A DNA stretch of 64,000 nucleotides from Anaerotignum propionicum (GCF_024461735.1 NZ_JANGAD010000001.1:248001-312000), one strand, 5' to 3'; positions 1 through 8,117 are shown, counted from the first letter of the stretch. The notes: generated by a model from the sequence alone, not told the origin. A program made the numbers and translations.

Positions 1-2
1 AA

Positions 3-761
3 GATTTTAACAAGAAGGTAAGAAATAAAGGGAAGATGCTTAGAGTCGCGCATATTATTAGAGCTGACATTATTGATAGGCTACAATTCTATGATTCAAA
101 CTTGGCAAAAATAAAAACATCTTATGGCGTAGAACTATATTGGTTGCAGAACGCGAAAGTAACACCAGAGACGCATCCGCTAATGAAAATGATTATACAT
201 AAAGTGAAAATGTCAAATGATTTATTTTTTGAAAAACCTGATATAGAAGTATATGAACAGTTATTTCCTGAGCAAATTGAAGAAAGAGAGCCTCTCGACT
301 TTTTAATTAGTTATAGCATGGGAAGACCTAGGGATATAGTTTCTTTTCTTAATCATGCGATAAAGAATCATCCAGAAAAATCTGCTTTTTCAGCTACGGT
401 GATGAAATCTGTTAAGGCAGAATACGCAGACGATTTCTACGCAGAACTCCTTAATCAATCTTATTATCATGCAAATTCAAACTTTGTGAAAGAGTGTTTT
501 TCGTTATTGGTGGACAATAAAAAAATATCTTTCAAGCTTAGTGAAGTTAAAGAGTGTTTCGATAGAAATAAAGAAAGATACCCTAATATTCCGAACATTG
601 AGTCGTGTTTGAATTTTTTATATTCGATGAGTGCAATCGGAAATACTTGGAAAAAAACTGACACGTACTATACGACATTTGCATATAGAAAAGATGGTGC
701 AAAAAATTTGGATCTACGTAAAAAGATGGTTGTCCATAATGGAATAAAGAAGAAAGTGTAG
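3..761 (+). CDS. P-loop ATPase C-terminal part (Sll1717-like), cut by window start
   Basis: The reading frame is open from base 3, so the first in-frame ATG at 36 is probably internal and the gene starts outside the window. About 250 C-terminal residues remain. No Walker motifs are visible, because they would lie upstream. A 'GRPRDIV.FLN' segment near residue 100 and a C-terminal 'DLRKKMVVHNGIKKKV' tail resemble the C-terminal region of large P-loop ATPases annotated as the Sll1717 family; this is recognition by eye, not alignment. Some ATPases of this kind occur in defence or mobile islands. The location left of an orphan tRNA half (2932-2978) fits element cargo. It could instead be another AAA-type ATPase; function is unknown. 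Confidence 0.55.
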   Translation, partial: DFNKKVRNKGKMLRVAHIIRADIIDRLQFYDSNLAKIKTSYGVELYWLQNAKVTPETHPLMKMIIHKVKMSNDLFFEKPDIEVYEQLFPEQIEEREPLDFLISYSMGRPRDIVSFLNHAIKNHPEKSAFSATVMKSVKAEYADDFYAELLNQSYYHANSNFVKECFSLLVDNKKISFKLSEVKECFDRNKERYPNIPNIESCLNFLYSMSAIGNTWKKTDTYYTTFAYRKDGAKNLDLRKKMVVHNGIKKKV

Positions 762-783
762 AAGTACCCCCAAGGAGGCCCTC

Positions 784-942
784 ATGATCTCAATCAAAGG
801 CGCCACAACCATCATAACTGAAAAAGACGAAACCAAGCGCAATGAGCTAGTAGACAGGCTATCCGAAGAGGATGCAAAGCACCTCCTTAAGAAATGCTTG
901 GTCGTCATGCGTGGCAAGGTAAATAATGAAACAGCCCCCTAA
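784..942 (+). CDS. small hypothetical protein, 52 aa
   Basis: A 52-residue frame starts at ATG 784 behind a strong AAGGAGG eight bases upstream and ends at 942, inside a terminator hairpin. It is charged and probably helical, with a central stretch rich in E, D, K and R and one Cys; no signal peptide or membrane segment is visible. It lies 22 bp after the ATPase gene on the same strand and probably shares its transcript. I do not recognise a family. The ribosome-binding site and the terminator overlapping its stop are the main evidence that it is a gene. Confidence 0.5.
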   Translation: MISIKGATTIITEKDETKRNELVDRLSEEDAKHLLKKCLVVMRGKVNNETAP

Positions 943-957
943 AGGGGACTGTTTTTG
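931..957 (+). terminator. intrinsic terminator after the ATPase/small ORF unit
   Basis: CAGCCCC and GGGGACTG arms form a hairpin followed by TTTTTG; it overlaps the stop codon of the 52-aa ORF. Confidence 0.7.
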
Positions 958-970
958 TTGTAGAAAAGAA

Positions 971-994
971 AACCACGCGTTTGACGCGTGGATG
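971..994. repeat. 8-bp perfect hairpin, IS200/REP-like
   Basis: CCACGCGT (973-980) and ACGCGTGG (984-991) pair perfectly around a 3-nt loop, in the context AGAAAACCAC...GTGGATG. A similar flanking context occurs at 51545-51570. No transposase lies nearby, so this may be a relic end or a REP-type hairpin. Confidence 0.5.
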
Positions 995-1002
995 TTTACT
1001 TG

Positions 1003-1034
1003 AAAAAAAGAGCCAGACCGAAGCCTGACTCTTT
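1003..1034 (-). terminator. intrinsic terminator of the Kelch gene
   Basis: Read on the minus strand, a 12-bp stem closed by a TTCG tetraloop is followed by a run of seven T. It ends 55 bp beyond the stop of the minus-strand Kelch gene. Confidence 0.85.
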
Positions 1035-1088
1035 GCGAATTAATCAAAATTGACTGTATCTATTAGATCCCAAATAAAGAAAATTTGT

Positions 1089-2621
1089 TTAGGCTCTTAC
1101 TCTGACATAAGCCTGACCAATTTGGTTTTTGTCTACATCCGTAGCCGTAATAAGTGTGAGTCCAACATTAACAGCTGTTACCCTTCCCGCATTTGTAATG
1201 GTGGCTACGGCAGGGTCAGAGGATACCCACGTTGCGTTTGCAGTGTTCGTATAATCGTCTACGGTCAAACGACTTGTATTTCCAATATGCAAATCTATTG
1301 CCAGTCTATGAGCATCAGCGTTTTCAACAACTAAAATATTAATTGAGTCTGTATATCCGTTACCATCAGAAACGGTAATTGTAGCATTACCGGTTGCTAA
1401 AGCGGTAACAACACCGTTTTCATCAACGGAAGCTACTGCATCATTTGAGGATGTCCATGTTACATTTGTGTTGTTATTTATATTATCATCAACGGTCAGC
1501 TGAAGGTGTTCATTTACTTCAAGGACTACTTTTAGTTTGTTTCTATTGGTAGAGGTAACAGTGTAAGCTTCCATTGAATTTTTAGCCAAGGAATCAACGC
1601 CCCCAAGGGCATAAATTTTACCATCGATCACCTCAGTTTGAAATTCATAACGTTTTGCTGCCATAGGGGCTAAAGGTTTCCATGTGTTATTCACCGAATC
1701 GTATACCTCGGTAGAGGATACGTATGAAAATTCACTATTCCCGCCCATGACATAAATTTTACCGTTAATTACTTCGGACTGGAATTGGTAACGAGGTATA
1801 GACATAGGCGCTAAAGAAATCCATGTGTTGTTGTCAGGATCAAACAATTCAACTGACGATAGCTTTTTAGATGGATTTCTACCACCAAAAGCATAAATCT
1901 TACCGTCGATCACTTCTGTTCGAAATTGGTAACGAGGTGTTAACATAGAGGCTAAAGTTGTCCATGTGTTTGTGGTTGGATTGTATACTTCAACTGAAGT
2001 TGGTGGGTTATTCGAAGAATTACCCCCTCCAATGACATAAATTTTACCATCGATCACTTCTGCTTGGAAGTCCCTACGGGATGATGACATAGGCTCCAAC
2101 GTTGTCCATGTGTCATTGGCGGGGTCATAAACTTCAAGGGAGGGAAGGTTAGTGTCTGAACTGAACCCCCCAATGGCATAGATTTTTCCATCAATTACTT
2201 TTGTCTGAAAATCTCTACGAGGAGTTGACATTGGGGTCAAAGTTGTCCATATGTCGTAAGCTGGATCGTATACTTCTACAGAAGGTGTGACCCCTGTTGA
2301 TGTACCATAAATTAATCCCCCAATGGCATATATTTTCCCGTTAATAACTTCTGACTGAAATGATTTACGAGATATTGTCATAGGAGCCAACGTTGTCCAT
2401 GTGTCATTGGTTGGATCATAGACCTCTTGGAGCTTTCCCCCCAACGCATAAATTTTCTCGTTTAATACCTGTGTTTGAAATGTATCACGACTTTGTGACA
2501 TCGGTGCCAACGTTGTCCAGTTTGGTTCCTCACTTTCAGTTGCCATTGCAATTGTGTTTGGGAGCATTAATGTTACTAATAATAGCATTGATGTCCCTAA
2601 TTTTACTAGTTTGTTTTTCAT
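1089..2621 (-). CDS. secreted Kelch-repeat protein with C-terminal BIG2 domains
   Basis: This 510-residue protein has an N-terminal signal peptide (hydrophobic core LGTSMLLLVTLMLP, cleavage near residue 28). Seven Kelch units follow (about residues 30-360), each with a 'W..L.PM...R..F...V..GKIYA.GG' pattern, enough for one beta-propeller. Two bacterial Ig-like 2 (BIG2) domains (about 365-505) follow, with 'VTWTSSNDAVASVDENGVVTALATG' type signatures. ATG 2621 is preferred over ATG 2630 because AGAAGGG sits nine bases before it and directly abuts the other. The protein is probably exported and binds a surface or polymer; its ligand is unknown. It lies between the ATPase genes and the tRNA-half junction, so it may be element cargo. 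The repeats are similar to one another, suggesting recent internal duplication. Confidence 0.85.
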   Translation of the reverse strand: MKNKLVKLGTSMLLLVTLMLPNTIAMATESEEPNWTTLAPMSQSRDTFQTQVLNEKIYALGGKLQEVYDPTNDTWTTLAPMTISRKSFQSEVINGKIYAIGGLIYGTSTGVTPSVEVYDPAYDIWTTLTPMSTPRRDFQTKVIDGKIYAIGGFSSDTNLPSLEVYDPANDTWTTLEPMSSSRRDFQAEVIDGKIYVIGGGNSSNNPPTSVEVYNPTTNTWTTLASMLTPRYQFRTEVIDGKIYAFGGRNPSKKLSSVELFDPDNNTWISLAPMSIPRYQFQSEVINGKIYVMGGNSEFSYVSSTEVYDSVNNTWKPLAPMAAKRYEFQTEVIDGKIYALGGVDSLAKNSMEAYTVTSTNRNKLKVVLEVNEHLQLTVDDNINNNTNVTWTSSNDAVASVDENGVVTALATGNATITVSDGNGYTDSINILVVENADAHRLAIDLHIGNTSRLTVDDYTNTANATWVSSDPAVATITNAGRVTAVNVGLTLITATDVDKNQIGQAYVRVRA

Positions 2622-2790
2622 TTCTAACATCCCTTCTATAAATTAAAATCCATAAATTTTCTGTAAAATCATACCATAACAGTGTATTTGTGTCAAATTA
2701 TAACAAATATTGTAGAATTTTATTTCTTCAGAAGTTATGAAATTAGTCACTATTGGGGAAGAGTTGGTGAGATGGTTAAATGGAAAGAAA

Positions 2791-2814
2791 AACCCCCTTG
2801 GAAGTAAGGGGGTT
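2791..2814 (-). terminator. terminator-like hairpin
   Basis: AACCCCCTT (2791-2799) pairs perfectly with AAGGGGGTT (2806-2814). A T-run follows only in the minus direction. No minus-strand gene is seen immediately to the right, so it may insulate the element end from transcription entering from outside. Confidence 0.6.
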
Positions 2815-2863
2815 ATCCGTTGCTAAACATATCACAAGACCAAAAATTGAAACAAAAAAAATT

Positions 2864-2885
2864 ATGCAAGTCAGATGCAAGTCAG
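2864..2885. repeat. two tandem copies of an 11-bp repeat (ATGCAAGTCAG)
   Basis: ATGCAAGTCAG occurs twice head to tail, ending 46 bp before the tRNA-like half. Short direct repeats next to a tRNA-derived core resemble arm-type binding sites of tyrosine recombinases; that role is inferred. Confidence 0.6.
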
Positions 2886-2893
2886 CATTCTCA

Positions 2894-3022
2894 CAAACCC
2901 AGTAAAATCAAGGGTTTGCGGGGTGCTGATTTGGCGTTCGGGACGCCGAGGTCGCAGGTTCAAATCCTGTCGCATCGATGGGTTTAAAAAGGTGCTGAAA
3001 ACCTTGATTTTACAGGGGTTTG
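2894..3022. repeat. inverted copies of a ~20-bp hairpin flanking the tRNA half
   Basis: CAAACCC-A-GTAAAATCAAGG (2894-2913) recurs inverted at 3002-3022 with one extra base. The left copy is itself a 7-bp hairpin (CAAACCC/GGGTTTG); the right copy forms a weaker one followed by GGCGCTTTTTTT, a plausible terminator. GGTGCTGA also appears as a direct repeat at 2922-2929 and 2991-2998. Confidence 0.6.
2932..2978 (+). other. orphan tRNA-Pro(CGG)-like 3' half, candidate attachment site
   Basis: Bases 2932-2948 form an anticodon arm (TGGCG / loop TTCGGGA / CGCCG) with U33, anticodon CGG and G37, as expected for proline. They are followed by a 5-base variable region, a T-arm with loop TTCAAAT (2954-2970), acceptor strand CGCATCG and discriminator A2978. 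No matching 5' acceptor strand or D-arm precedes it, so this is not a functional tRNA. Integrases that target tRNA genes often cross over in the anticodon or T arm and leave a displaced 3' half at one end, so this is probably an attR/attL-type scar. The element would be on the left, with host sequence to the right. Confidence 0.65.
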
Positions 3023-3096
3023 GCGCTTTTTTTATTTCATGCAAAAAATCCACAAGAATATCCGGTATATTTAATTATGTGGAAAGGGATGATGAA

Positions 3097-3237
3097 GTGG
3101 TAACAAGAGAAAAGATTATTGTGGATGGAAAAGAGTGTGAAGTGGATATGATTCATAAGAATGAACAACGTTTATTAAAACTAGGGAAGCTAGGGCGTTG
3201 TTGGGTTAAAGTGGGAAGCAAGGGTAAGGTGTTGTAA
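3097..3237 (+). CDS. small hypothetical protein, 46 aa
   Basis: The frame is proposed to start at GTG 3097, with AAAGG about nine bases upstream. The product is basic (many K and R), begins with a beta-rich 'EKIIVDGKECEVDMI' segment and has no membrane segment. The frame is open upstream through the tRNA-half region, but that part is noncoding by its structure. I do not recognise a family. If the tRNA half marks the junction, this is the first host gene outside the element. Confidence 0.45.
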   Translation: MVTREKIIVDGKECEVDMIHKNEQRLLKLGKLGRCWVKVGSKGKVL

Positions 3238-3353
3238 TTGATACAAAGCAATTTCAAGGGTGGTGTAAATTCATGCTCTTTTTTATTGCAAATAGTTACA
3301 AATTATGGTATTTTATAGTAGTGTTTATTTATTATATATTAGGAGGAATAAAA

Positions 3354-3809
3354 ATGAAAATGCAAAGAGCAAAAGATGTAGTGTTAGGCGCAGTGGTTGG
3401 CGCGTTGTTAATTGGTGCAGCTCCTATGGCGTTTGCTAAAGTTGCAGATGCTATGGTTCCTGTAAACTATAACGATATTAAGGTTACAGTTGATGGAAAA
3501 GAATTAAAGACCGATAAAGAGCCTTTTATTTACGAAGGGACAACCTATTTGCCTGTAAGAGCGGTAGCAGAGGCTGTTGGTAAAGAAGTAGGTTGGGATA
3601 GTGCAACTAAAACTGTGACATTAACTAGTAAAGAAGCAACAACAGATACAAAAGCAACAACAGATACAAAAGCAACAACAGACACAAAAGCAACAACAGA
3701 TACAAAAGCAACAACAGACACAAAAGCAACAACAGAGACAACTGACACAAAAGCAACAACAGACACAAAAGCAACAACAGATGATACAAAAGTAGCAACG
3801 GATAAATAA
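3354..3809 (+). CDS. secreted copper-amine-oxidase N-terminal-like domain protein with TTDTKA repeats
   Basis: ATG 3354 has AGGAGG eight bases upstream; frame upstream of it is ignored. The 151-residue product has a signal peptide (cleavage after 'AFA', residue ~25). One copper-amine-oxidase N-terminal-type domain follows (about 30-88: 'VTVDGKELKTDKEPFIYEGTTYLPVRAVAEA.G..VGWD..TKTVTL'), a small beta domain common in clostridial surface proteins. About 60 residues of threonine/lysine-rich repeat, mostly TTDTKA, complete the protein. It probably lies outside the membrane with the repeat as an unstructured spacer. No enzyme activity is implied: the catalytic part of copper amine oxidases is absent. 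Confidence 0.85.
   Translation: MKMQRAKDVVLGAVVGALLIGAAPMAFAKVADAMVPVNYNDIKVTVDGKELKTDKEPFIYEGTTYLPVRAVAEAVGKEVGWDSATKTVTLTSKEATTDTKATTDTKATTDTKATTDTKATTDTKATTETTDTKATTDTKATTDDTKVATDK
3634..3807 (+). repeat. 18-bp tandem repeats encoding TTDTKA
   Basis: ACAACAGAYACAAAAGCA is repeated about eight times in frame, with one shortened (TTETTDTKA) and one extended (TTDDTKV) unit near the end. Repeat number is likely to vary between strains by slippage. Confidence 0.85.
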
Positions 3810-3815
3810 TAAAGT

Positions 3816-3842
3816 ATCCCCTTCCACCGGAGGGGATTTTTG
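3816..3842 (+). terminator. intrinsic terminator
   Basis: ATCCCCT (3816-3822) pairs with AGGGGAT (3831-3837), followed by TTTTT, directly after the stop at 3809. Confidence 0.85.
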
Positions 3843-4340
3843 CTGCTCAATTATCAAATAAGAAATAAGATAGCCCCTGAAAGGGGGTTGTTTTTGTTCC
3901 AGATATGCTGTATTATACTGATTTCTGCATTGGTTTGCTCGTTTGAACGGTGTAGAGGCTATTTTATCAGTACAATTTCCCAGCTAAAACTCTCTAATCA
4001 ATTCATAGGTACTTACACCTGTGATGAAAACACTCTCTGCTCATTAACAGCAGGTCCAGGAAAAGTATTCTATCTGCAAGATTATCAAAACGATATTTTT
4101 TTGGAGGGTACTTTCGAGAATAAGGGTGACAATGAAAATTTGCTTCACTGTAAAGAGGTGCATCTGTCTGATACGGTTATGGAAGAGCAAACTATTATTT
4201 GTGAAAATTTATCCTTTAAATTAATATTGGATGATTTCACTTGGAATTTTACAAAAATCAGCGAAATCCCAAGTAAATCATGGTCTGGTAGCTTTGGCGA
4301 TTTTGTAAAAGAATATGCTAATGAAAATGGGAAAAATTGA
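3840..4340 (+). CDS. hypothetical protein with uncertain or lost start
   Basis: The longest frame (166 aa) begins inside the preceding terminator's T-run and crosses another terminator-like hairpin at 3872-3895, so its first ~20 codons are unlikely to be translated. No convincing ribosome-binding site is seen. A hydrophobic stretch near residues 19-35 (LFLFQICCIILISALVC) could be a damaged lipoprotein signal. The rest is a soluble beta-rich domain ('FIGTYTCDEN...LTAGPGKVFYLQDYQ...LEGTFE') of a type seen in small clostridial lipoproteins. It may be a pseudogene that has lost its 5' end, or it may start at a TTG near 3896. No function is assigned. Confidence 0.4.
   Translation: MLLNYQIRNKIAPERGLFLFQICCIILISALVCSFERCRGYFISTISQLKLSNQFIGTYTCDENTLCSLTAGPGKVFYLQDYQNDIFLEGTFENKGDNENLLHCKEVHLSDTVMEEQTIICENLSFKLILDDFTWNFTKISEIPSKSWSGSFGDFVKEYANENGKN
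3872..3895 (+). terminator. second terminator-like hairpin
   Basis: AGCCCCT pairs with AGGGGGTT around a short GAA-containing loop, followed by GTTTTTG. It resembles the terminator at 931-957 and lies in the nominal 5' end of the next frame. Confidence 0.5.
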
Positions 4341-4718
4341 AATATCATATACAGAACTATTCCTCTTACAGACAAGAAGGTTTACATAAACCAAATTACC
4401 AAGAGACAGACTTTTGAGTGAATCTTTCTTTTGGTGCCATATATAGGTGATAATTATATAACAAGAGCACAAAAAAATTGAAATTTTTACAAGTCAGAAA
4501 AAAGTAAAGTTCAAGTAAAAATTCTTCCTAATGTAAAGTTAAGAAATTTTATGGAATTTTTAATCAGAGAAAAATAATGCAAAATTAACAATAGAAAAAA
4601 AGATAATGTCAATTTTGTGTAATTTTTGTATGAAAAAAATGTCAATTAGGTTCCTTTTTCTTAGAAAAAGTGATATCATTAGAAAGTAATATATTACCAA
4701 ATAAAAAGGAGGAGTATT
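4341..4718. other. intergenic region, AT-rich
   Basis: No gene is seen. A small GGTTTA/TAAACC hairpin lies near 4379-4393, and a possible -10 (TATCAT, near 4673) precedes the nucleotidase gene without a clear -35. Confidence 0.4.
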
Positions 4719-6665
4719 ATGAAACATGGAAAAAAGGTTCTATCTCTTCTGCTATCCTTATCTATGATGGCTGGGTTAACTGTTCCAGCGCTTGCAGGTA
4801 CAATGGATGGAAAATTGGTAATTATCCATACAAATGACATGCATGGATATTATCAAACAGGAGAAAAAAGCATTGGTATTGCTGGTGTGAAGGGTCTTAA
4901 AGATTATTATACTGCCCAAGGTGCAGATGTAATTCTCTTGGATGCAGGTGATTTTTCACAGGGAACTACCTTGGTAAATCATGCCAAGGGACTAAAGGCG
5001 GCGGAATACCTTGTTTCGGCAGGATATGACGGCGTTTCACTTGGCAACCATGAATTTGATTTTGGATTTGATTCTCTTTTGGATATAGTTGCTGTATTAA
5101 AGGCAGGTAAGGTTCCAGTTCTAGATGCAAACATCTTGAAAAAAGGTACTAGTGAGCCTTATTTTGGTGATAATATTGTGTTGGAAAAGGGAGGTATGAA
5201 GATTGGTGTATTCGGCTTAGATACTGCTGAGACACAAACAAAATCAAGCCCTAGTAGTGTGAAAGATGTAACCTTTTTAGATGGAAAAGAGATGAATGCT
5301 GTTGCACAAGCACAGGTAGATGCATTGAAGAAAAAAGGCTGCAATTATATTGTTGCGTTGACACATTTAGGCGTTGATGATGAAAGTGTAGGAAGACGCT
5401 CTATTGATGTTGCAAACGCCGTAAAAGGTATTGATTTAATTATTGACGGACATAGCCATACCGTAATGGATGGCGGCCAAAAAGTGAAAGATACATTGAT
5501 TGTGAGCACAGGTTCCTATTTGGAAAACGTAGGAACAATTGTGATCAATGAGTCATCAAAGGAAGCGGTTGCAAAGCTTATGAGTGCCGCCGATTACAAG
5601 ACAAGCATTGGAAAATATGATGATTCTTTGGTCAATATGGTTGCAGCAGATAAAGCTGAGGTTGATACATATTATGCAGGTCTTTTTGCAAAATCAGAGG
5701 TTAGTTTGAATGGGGAGCGTGAGCCAGGCGTTCGTACAGAGGAAACCAACTTAGGGGATTTTTCATCGGATGCTTTCTTGTATATAGGAAGAAAATATGC
5801 AGAAGAACAAAAATTAGGTATAGATGTGGATGTGGCAATCTCCAATGGTGGTGGTATTCGTGCCAGCATTCCAGCAGGAGATATTTCCTTGAACACTTTG
5901 TATACCGTATTCCCTTATGGCAATACAGTGGAGCTCGTAACGATTACAGGTGCACAGCTTCTTGAAATTTTGGAGGCTTCTACGTTCTGTACGCCTACAG
6001 CCTTAGGAGGCTTCCCTCAGATTGCAGGAGCAGAATACACCATTAATACTGCAGTGGAATATAAAAACGGTGCGCAATACCCTAATTCAACATATTATGC
6101 ACCCGCTGCTCCGGGCAGTCGTGTTACAATAACCAGTGTAGGAGGCAAGGCATTCGATCCAAAGGCTAACTATACCGTAGTAGTAAATAGCTTTCAGGCA
6201 GAAGGCGGTGACACCTATTATGCTTTGACTCAAGGGTCATTCAAGCAGAATACCGGTATTATTGATGCGGATGCTTTGATTCAGTATGTGAATTCTCTGA
6301 AGGGTGTCATTGGTAAAGAATATGCTAAGCCTCAGGGTAGAATTACGGTGGTTTCCAAACCCGCTTCTATACCCGAAGTAAAGCCTGAGAAAGAAGTTGT
6401 TGAGAAACCAGCGGCACAGCCAGAAGCAAAGGCTCCAGTTGTAAAGGCTCCAGTTGTAAAGGCTCCTGAAACAACAACGGAAAAGGCACCTTTGCAACTT
6501 GTTTCTGATGTGTATAAGGTTGCTAAGGGGGATAGTCTGTGGCTAATTGCCAAGAACCTTATGGGTGATGGAAATCAGTGGAGAACTATTTATGAGAACA
6601 ACAGAGAACAAATAAAAGACCCAGCTAAAATTTATATTGGTCAGGAATTGATTATTAGAAAGTAA
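4719..6665 (+). CDS. secreted 5'-nucleotidase/2',3'-cyclic phosphodiesterase with C-terminal LysM
   Basis: This 648-residue protein starts at ATG 4719 behind AAGGAGGAG. The signal peptide is residues 1-26 (cleavage after ALA). The metallophosphatase domain shows HTNDMHG (37-43), DAGDFSQG (~77), GNHEFDFG (~109) and the H-x-H motif in 'DGHSHT' (~246), the dimetal site of UshA/YfkN enzymes. The 5'-nucleotidase C-terminal substrate domain follows (about 330-540), with 'SNGGGIR' and 'FPYGNTVELVTITG'. A proline/lysine-rich linker with a duplicated 'APVVK' leads to a LysM domain (about 600-648) that should hold the enzyme on peptidoglycan. It probably releases phosphate and nucleosides from extracellular nucleotides. 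It stands alone, with its own terminator. Confidence 0.93.
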   Translation: MKHGKKVLSLLLSLSMMAGLTVPALAGTMDGKLVIIHTNDMHGYYQTGEKSIGIAGVKGLKDYYTAQGADVILLDAGDFSQGTTLVNHAKGLKAAEYLVSAGYDGVSLGNHEFDFGFDSLLDIVAVLKAGKVPVLDANILKKGTSEPYFGDNIVLEKGGMKIGVFGLDTAETQTKSSPSSVKDVTFLDGKEMNAVAQAQVDALKKKGCNYIVALTHLGVDDESVGRRSIDVANAVKGIDLIIDGHSHTVMDGGQKVKDTLIVSTGSYLENVGTIVINESSKEAVAKLMSAADYKTSIGKYDDSLVNMVAADKAEVDTYYAGLFAKSEVSLNGEREPGVRTEETNLGDFSSDAFLYIGRKYAEEQKLGIDVDVAISNGGGIRASIPAGDISLNTLYTVFPYGNTVELVTITGAQLLEILEASTFCTPTALGGFPQIAGAEYTINTAVEYKNGAQYPNSTYYAPAAPGSRVTITSVGGKAFDPKANYTVVVNSFQAEGGDTYYALTQGSFKQNTGIIDADALIQYVNSLKGVIGKEYAKPQGRITVVSKPASIPEVKPEKEVVEKPAAQPEAKAPVVKAPVVKAPETTTEKAPLQLVSDVYKVAKGDSLWLIAKNLMGDGNQWRTIYENNREQIKDPAKIYIGQELIIRK

Positions 6666-6680
6666 TAGTATTGATAATTA

Positions 6681-6716
6681 AAAAGGCGGTAATCTATTTG
6701 GGATTGACCGCCTTTT
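6681..6716. terminator. bidirectional intrinsic terminator
   Basis: AAAAGGCGGT (6681-6690) pairs perfectly with ACCGCCTTTT (6707-6716), with further AATC/GATT pairing inside. It separates the convergent nucleotidase and EamA genes. Confidence 0.85.
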
Positions 6717-6746
6717 ATAGTTAAGAAAATAGAAGCAATAATAGTT

Positions 6747-7613
6747 TTACTTTCCTTTCAGATTAAAAACTATAATACTAATAATAATTACTGCACCACC
6801 TATGAAGGTGCCCATATTAGGTACTTCTTTCAAAAAAATAAAACCCATAATTGTGGAAAGAAGAGGTGTAACAAACATAAAATTGGTTACTTCACTGGTG
6901 CGTTCTGCTAAGGACATAGCTTTACCCCAAAAAAAGTATGCACCTGCACTGGGTAAAGCACCCAAATAAATTAGCGCAAGAATATGATTGGTACTGGCAT
7001 TTGTCATTTGCCGGAAGCTTTCAATGGACCAAAAGCCCAGTAAAATTGCCCCGCAAAGCATGCTGTAGGTTACGATTTCCAAAGAAGAATATCCTTTTTG
7101 TGAAAGTCTTCTGCTTAGTATGTTATACCCACAAAAAACAATAGCTGCACAAATTGTCCAAACTAAACCGATATTAATTGAGAAAACACCTTCCCAAAGA
7201 AGTAGAATCAAAACGCCGATAAATGCCATCATGATGGCTAACCAACCTATGGGGCGTATCTTTTCTTGATAAAGCTTTGCCGCTAATATTGCTGTTAAGA
7301 TGGGGGTTATGGCAATTACAATACTGGATGTGGCAGATGTTAGCGTTTGAATACCTGTATTAAAGGCAATCATGTAAAGGGTAAAGCCCATTCCGCCTGA
7401 AAGGAAAAACCAAGGAATATCCTCTTTTTTGGGTTTATGTATGTGAGAGAATTTACCGATAATCAATAGCAAAATCGCTGCAATACTGCATCGTAGGAAA
7501 CCTAAGGGGTATGAGGTGAATTGCTGTTGCACAATCTTTGTGAGGGGAAAGGCTGATGCCCATAAAAACACAGTTAAAAATCCAAGCCCCCAAACCTTTT
7601 TTTTGTTTGTCAT
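6747..7613 (-). CDS. EamA/DMT-family permease
   Basis: This 288-residue integral membrane protein has about ten hydrophobic segments arranged as two EamA repeats (residues ~8-140 and ~150-285). Family hallmarks are 'ASAFPLTKIV' in the first helix and 'P.L...M.F.FLKEVP....IGGAVI' near the end. AGGAGG lies before ATG 7613. Drug/metabolite transporters of this family usually export amino acids, metabolites or toxic compounds; nothing here fixes the substrate. It is monocistronic and convergent with the nucleotidase gene. Confidence 0.9.
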   Translation of the reverse strand: MTNKKKVWGLGFLTVFLWASAFPLTKIVQQQFTSYPLGFLRCSIAAILLLIIGKFSHIHKPKKEDIPWFFLSGGMGFTLYMIAFNTGIQTLTSATSSIVIAITPILTAILAAKLYQEKIRPIGWLAIMMAFIGVLILLLWEGVFSINIGLVWTICAAIVFCGYNILSRRLSQKGYSSLEIVTYSMLCGAILLGFWSIESFRQMTNASTNHILALIYLGALPSAGAYFFWGKAMSLAERTSEVTNFMFVTPLLSTIMGFIFLKEVPNMGTFIGGAVIIISIIVFNLKGK

Positions 7614-8117
7614 AATGAGTCCTCCTGAATAATCTTTTTAAGGTATTACCATAATTCTAAAGACATGATATCAGTCAAAATTTTGGTGTTTCCCTTAAAA
7701 ATAAATCATTTATCTGCAGTAAAAAATCATGTTACACCATAATATCAATGGAAAACTAAAAGAATAGTTGACCATTGATTTGGAGTATATTCCTTCCATA
7801 TTTCGTAAATAGAATTATAACACCATTTGGAAAAAGATGATATAGTTTTAGGTGTTTTTAAAAACCAGATTTTCTAGTAAATTGTAGTATAAAAGTTTAT
7901 TTTATGGTTATTTCAAAGATGAGAATATGATTACAGCAGTAAAGAGTATTTGCAAATAAAGCCTAATAGGTCAAGCCAGAGGCTTAGTTGAATGTACAAA
8001 GAAGCAGGATGAATTGTTGCATTTTTCATTCCTATATGATATAATGGCAAAGATGCGTTTTCGAGACTTTGATGTTTTCGTAATATAAATAATGGCTGTA
8101 TAGACAAAATTAAATAC
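7614..8117. other. intergenic region before tRNA-Thr
   Basis: AT-rich, with no coding frame, repeat or strong hairpin that I can support. It must contain the EamA and tRNA promoters, but no confident -35/-10 pair was picked. Confidence 0.4.

Noticed and set aside
1050..1334. Plus-strand ORF within the Kelch gene's 3' end
   Set aside because: It is antisense to the BIG2-coding part and lies past a strong terminator.
2871..3053. Minus-strand ORF containing an 'RQDLNLRP'-type peptide
   Set aside because: This peptide is the well-known false translation of tRNA antisense; it only reflects the tRNA half.
3634..3807. Tandem 18-bp repeats resembling a short-spacer CRISPR
   Set aside because: Repeats are contiguous, in frame, coding and lack unique spacers; no cas genes are present.
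3545..3857. Minus-strand low-complexity ORFs (Val/Ser- or Cys/Phe-rich)
   Set aside because: They are antisense of the TTDTKA tandem repeats and have no ribosome-binding sites.
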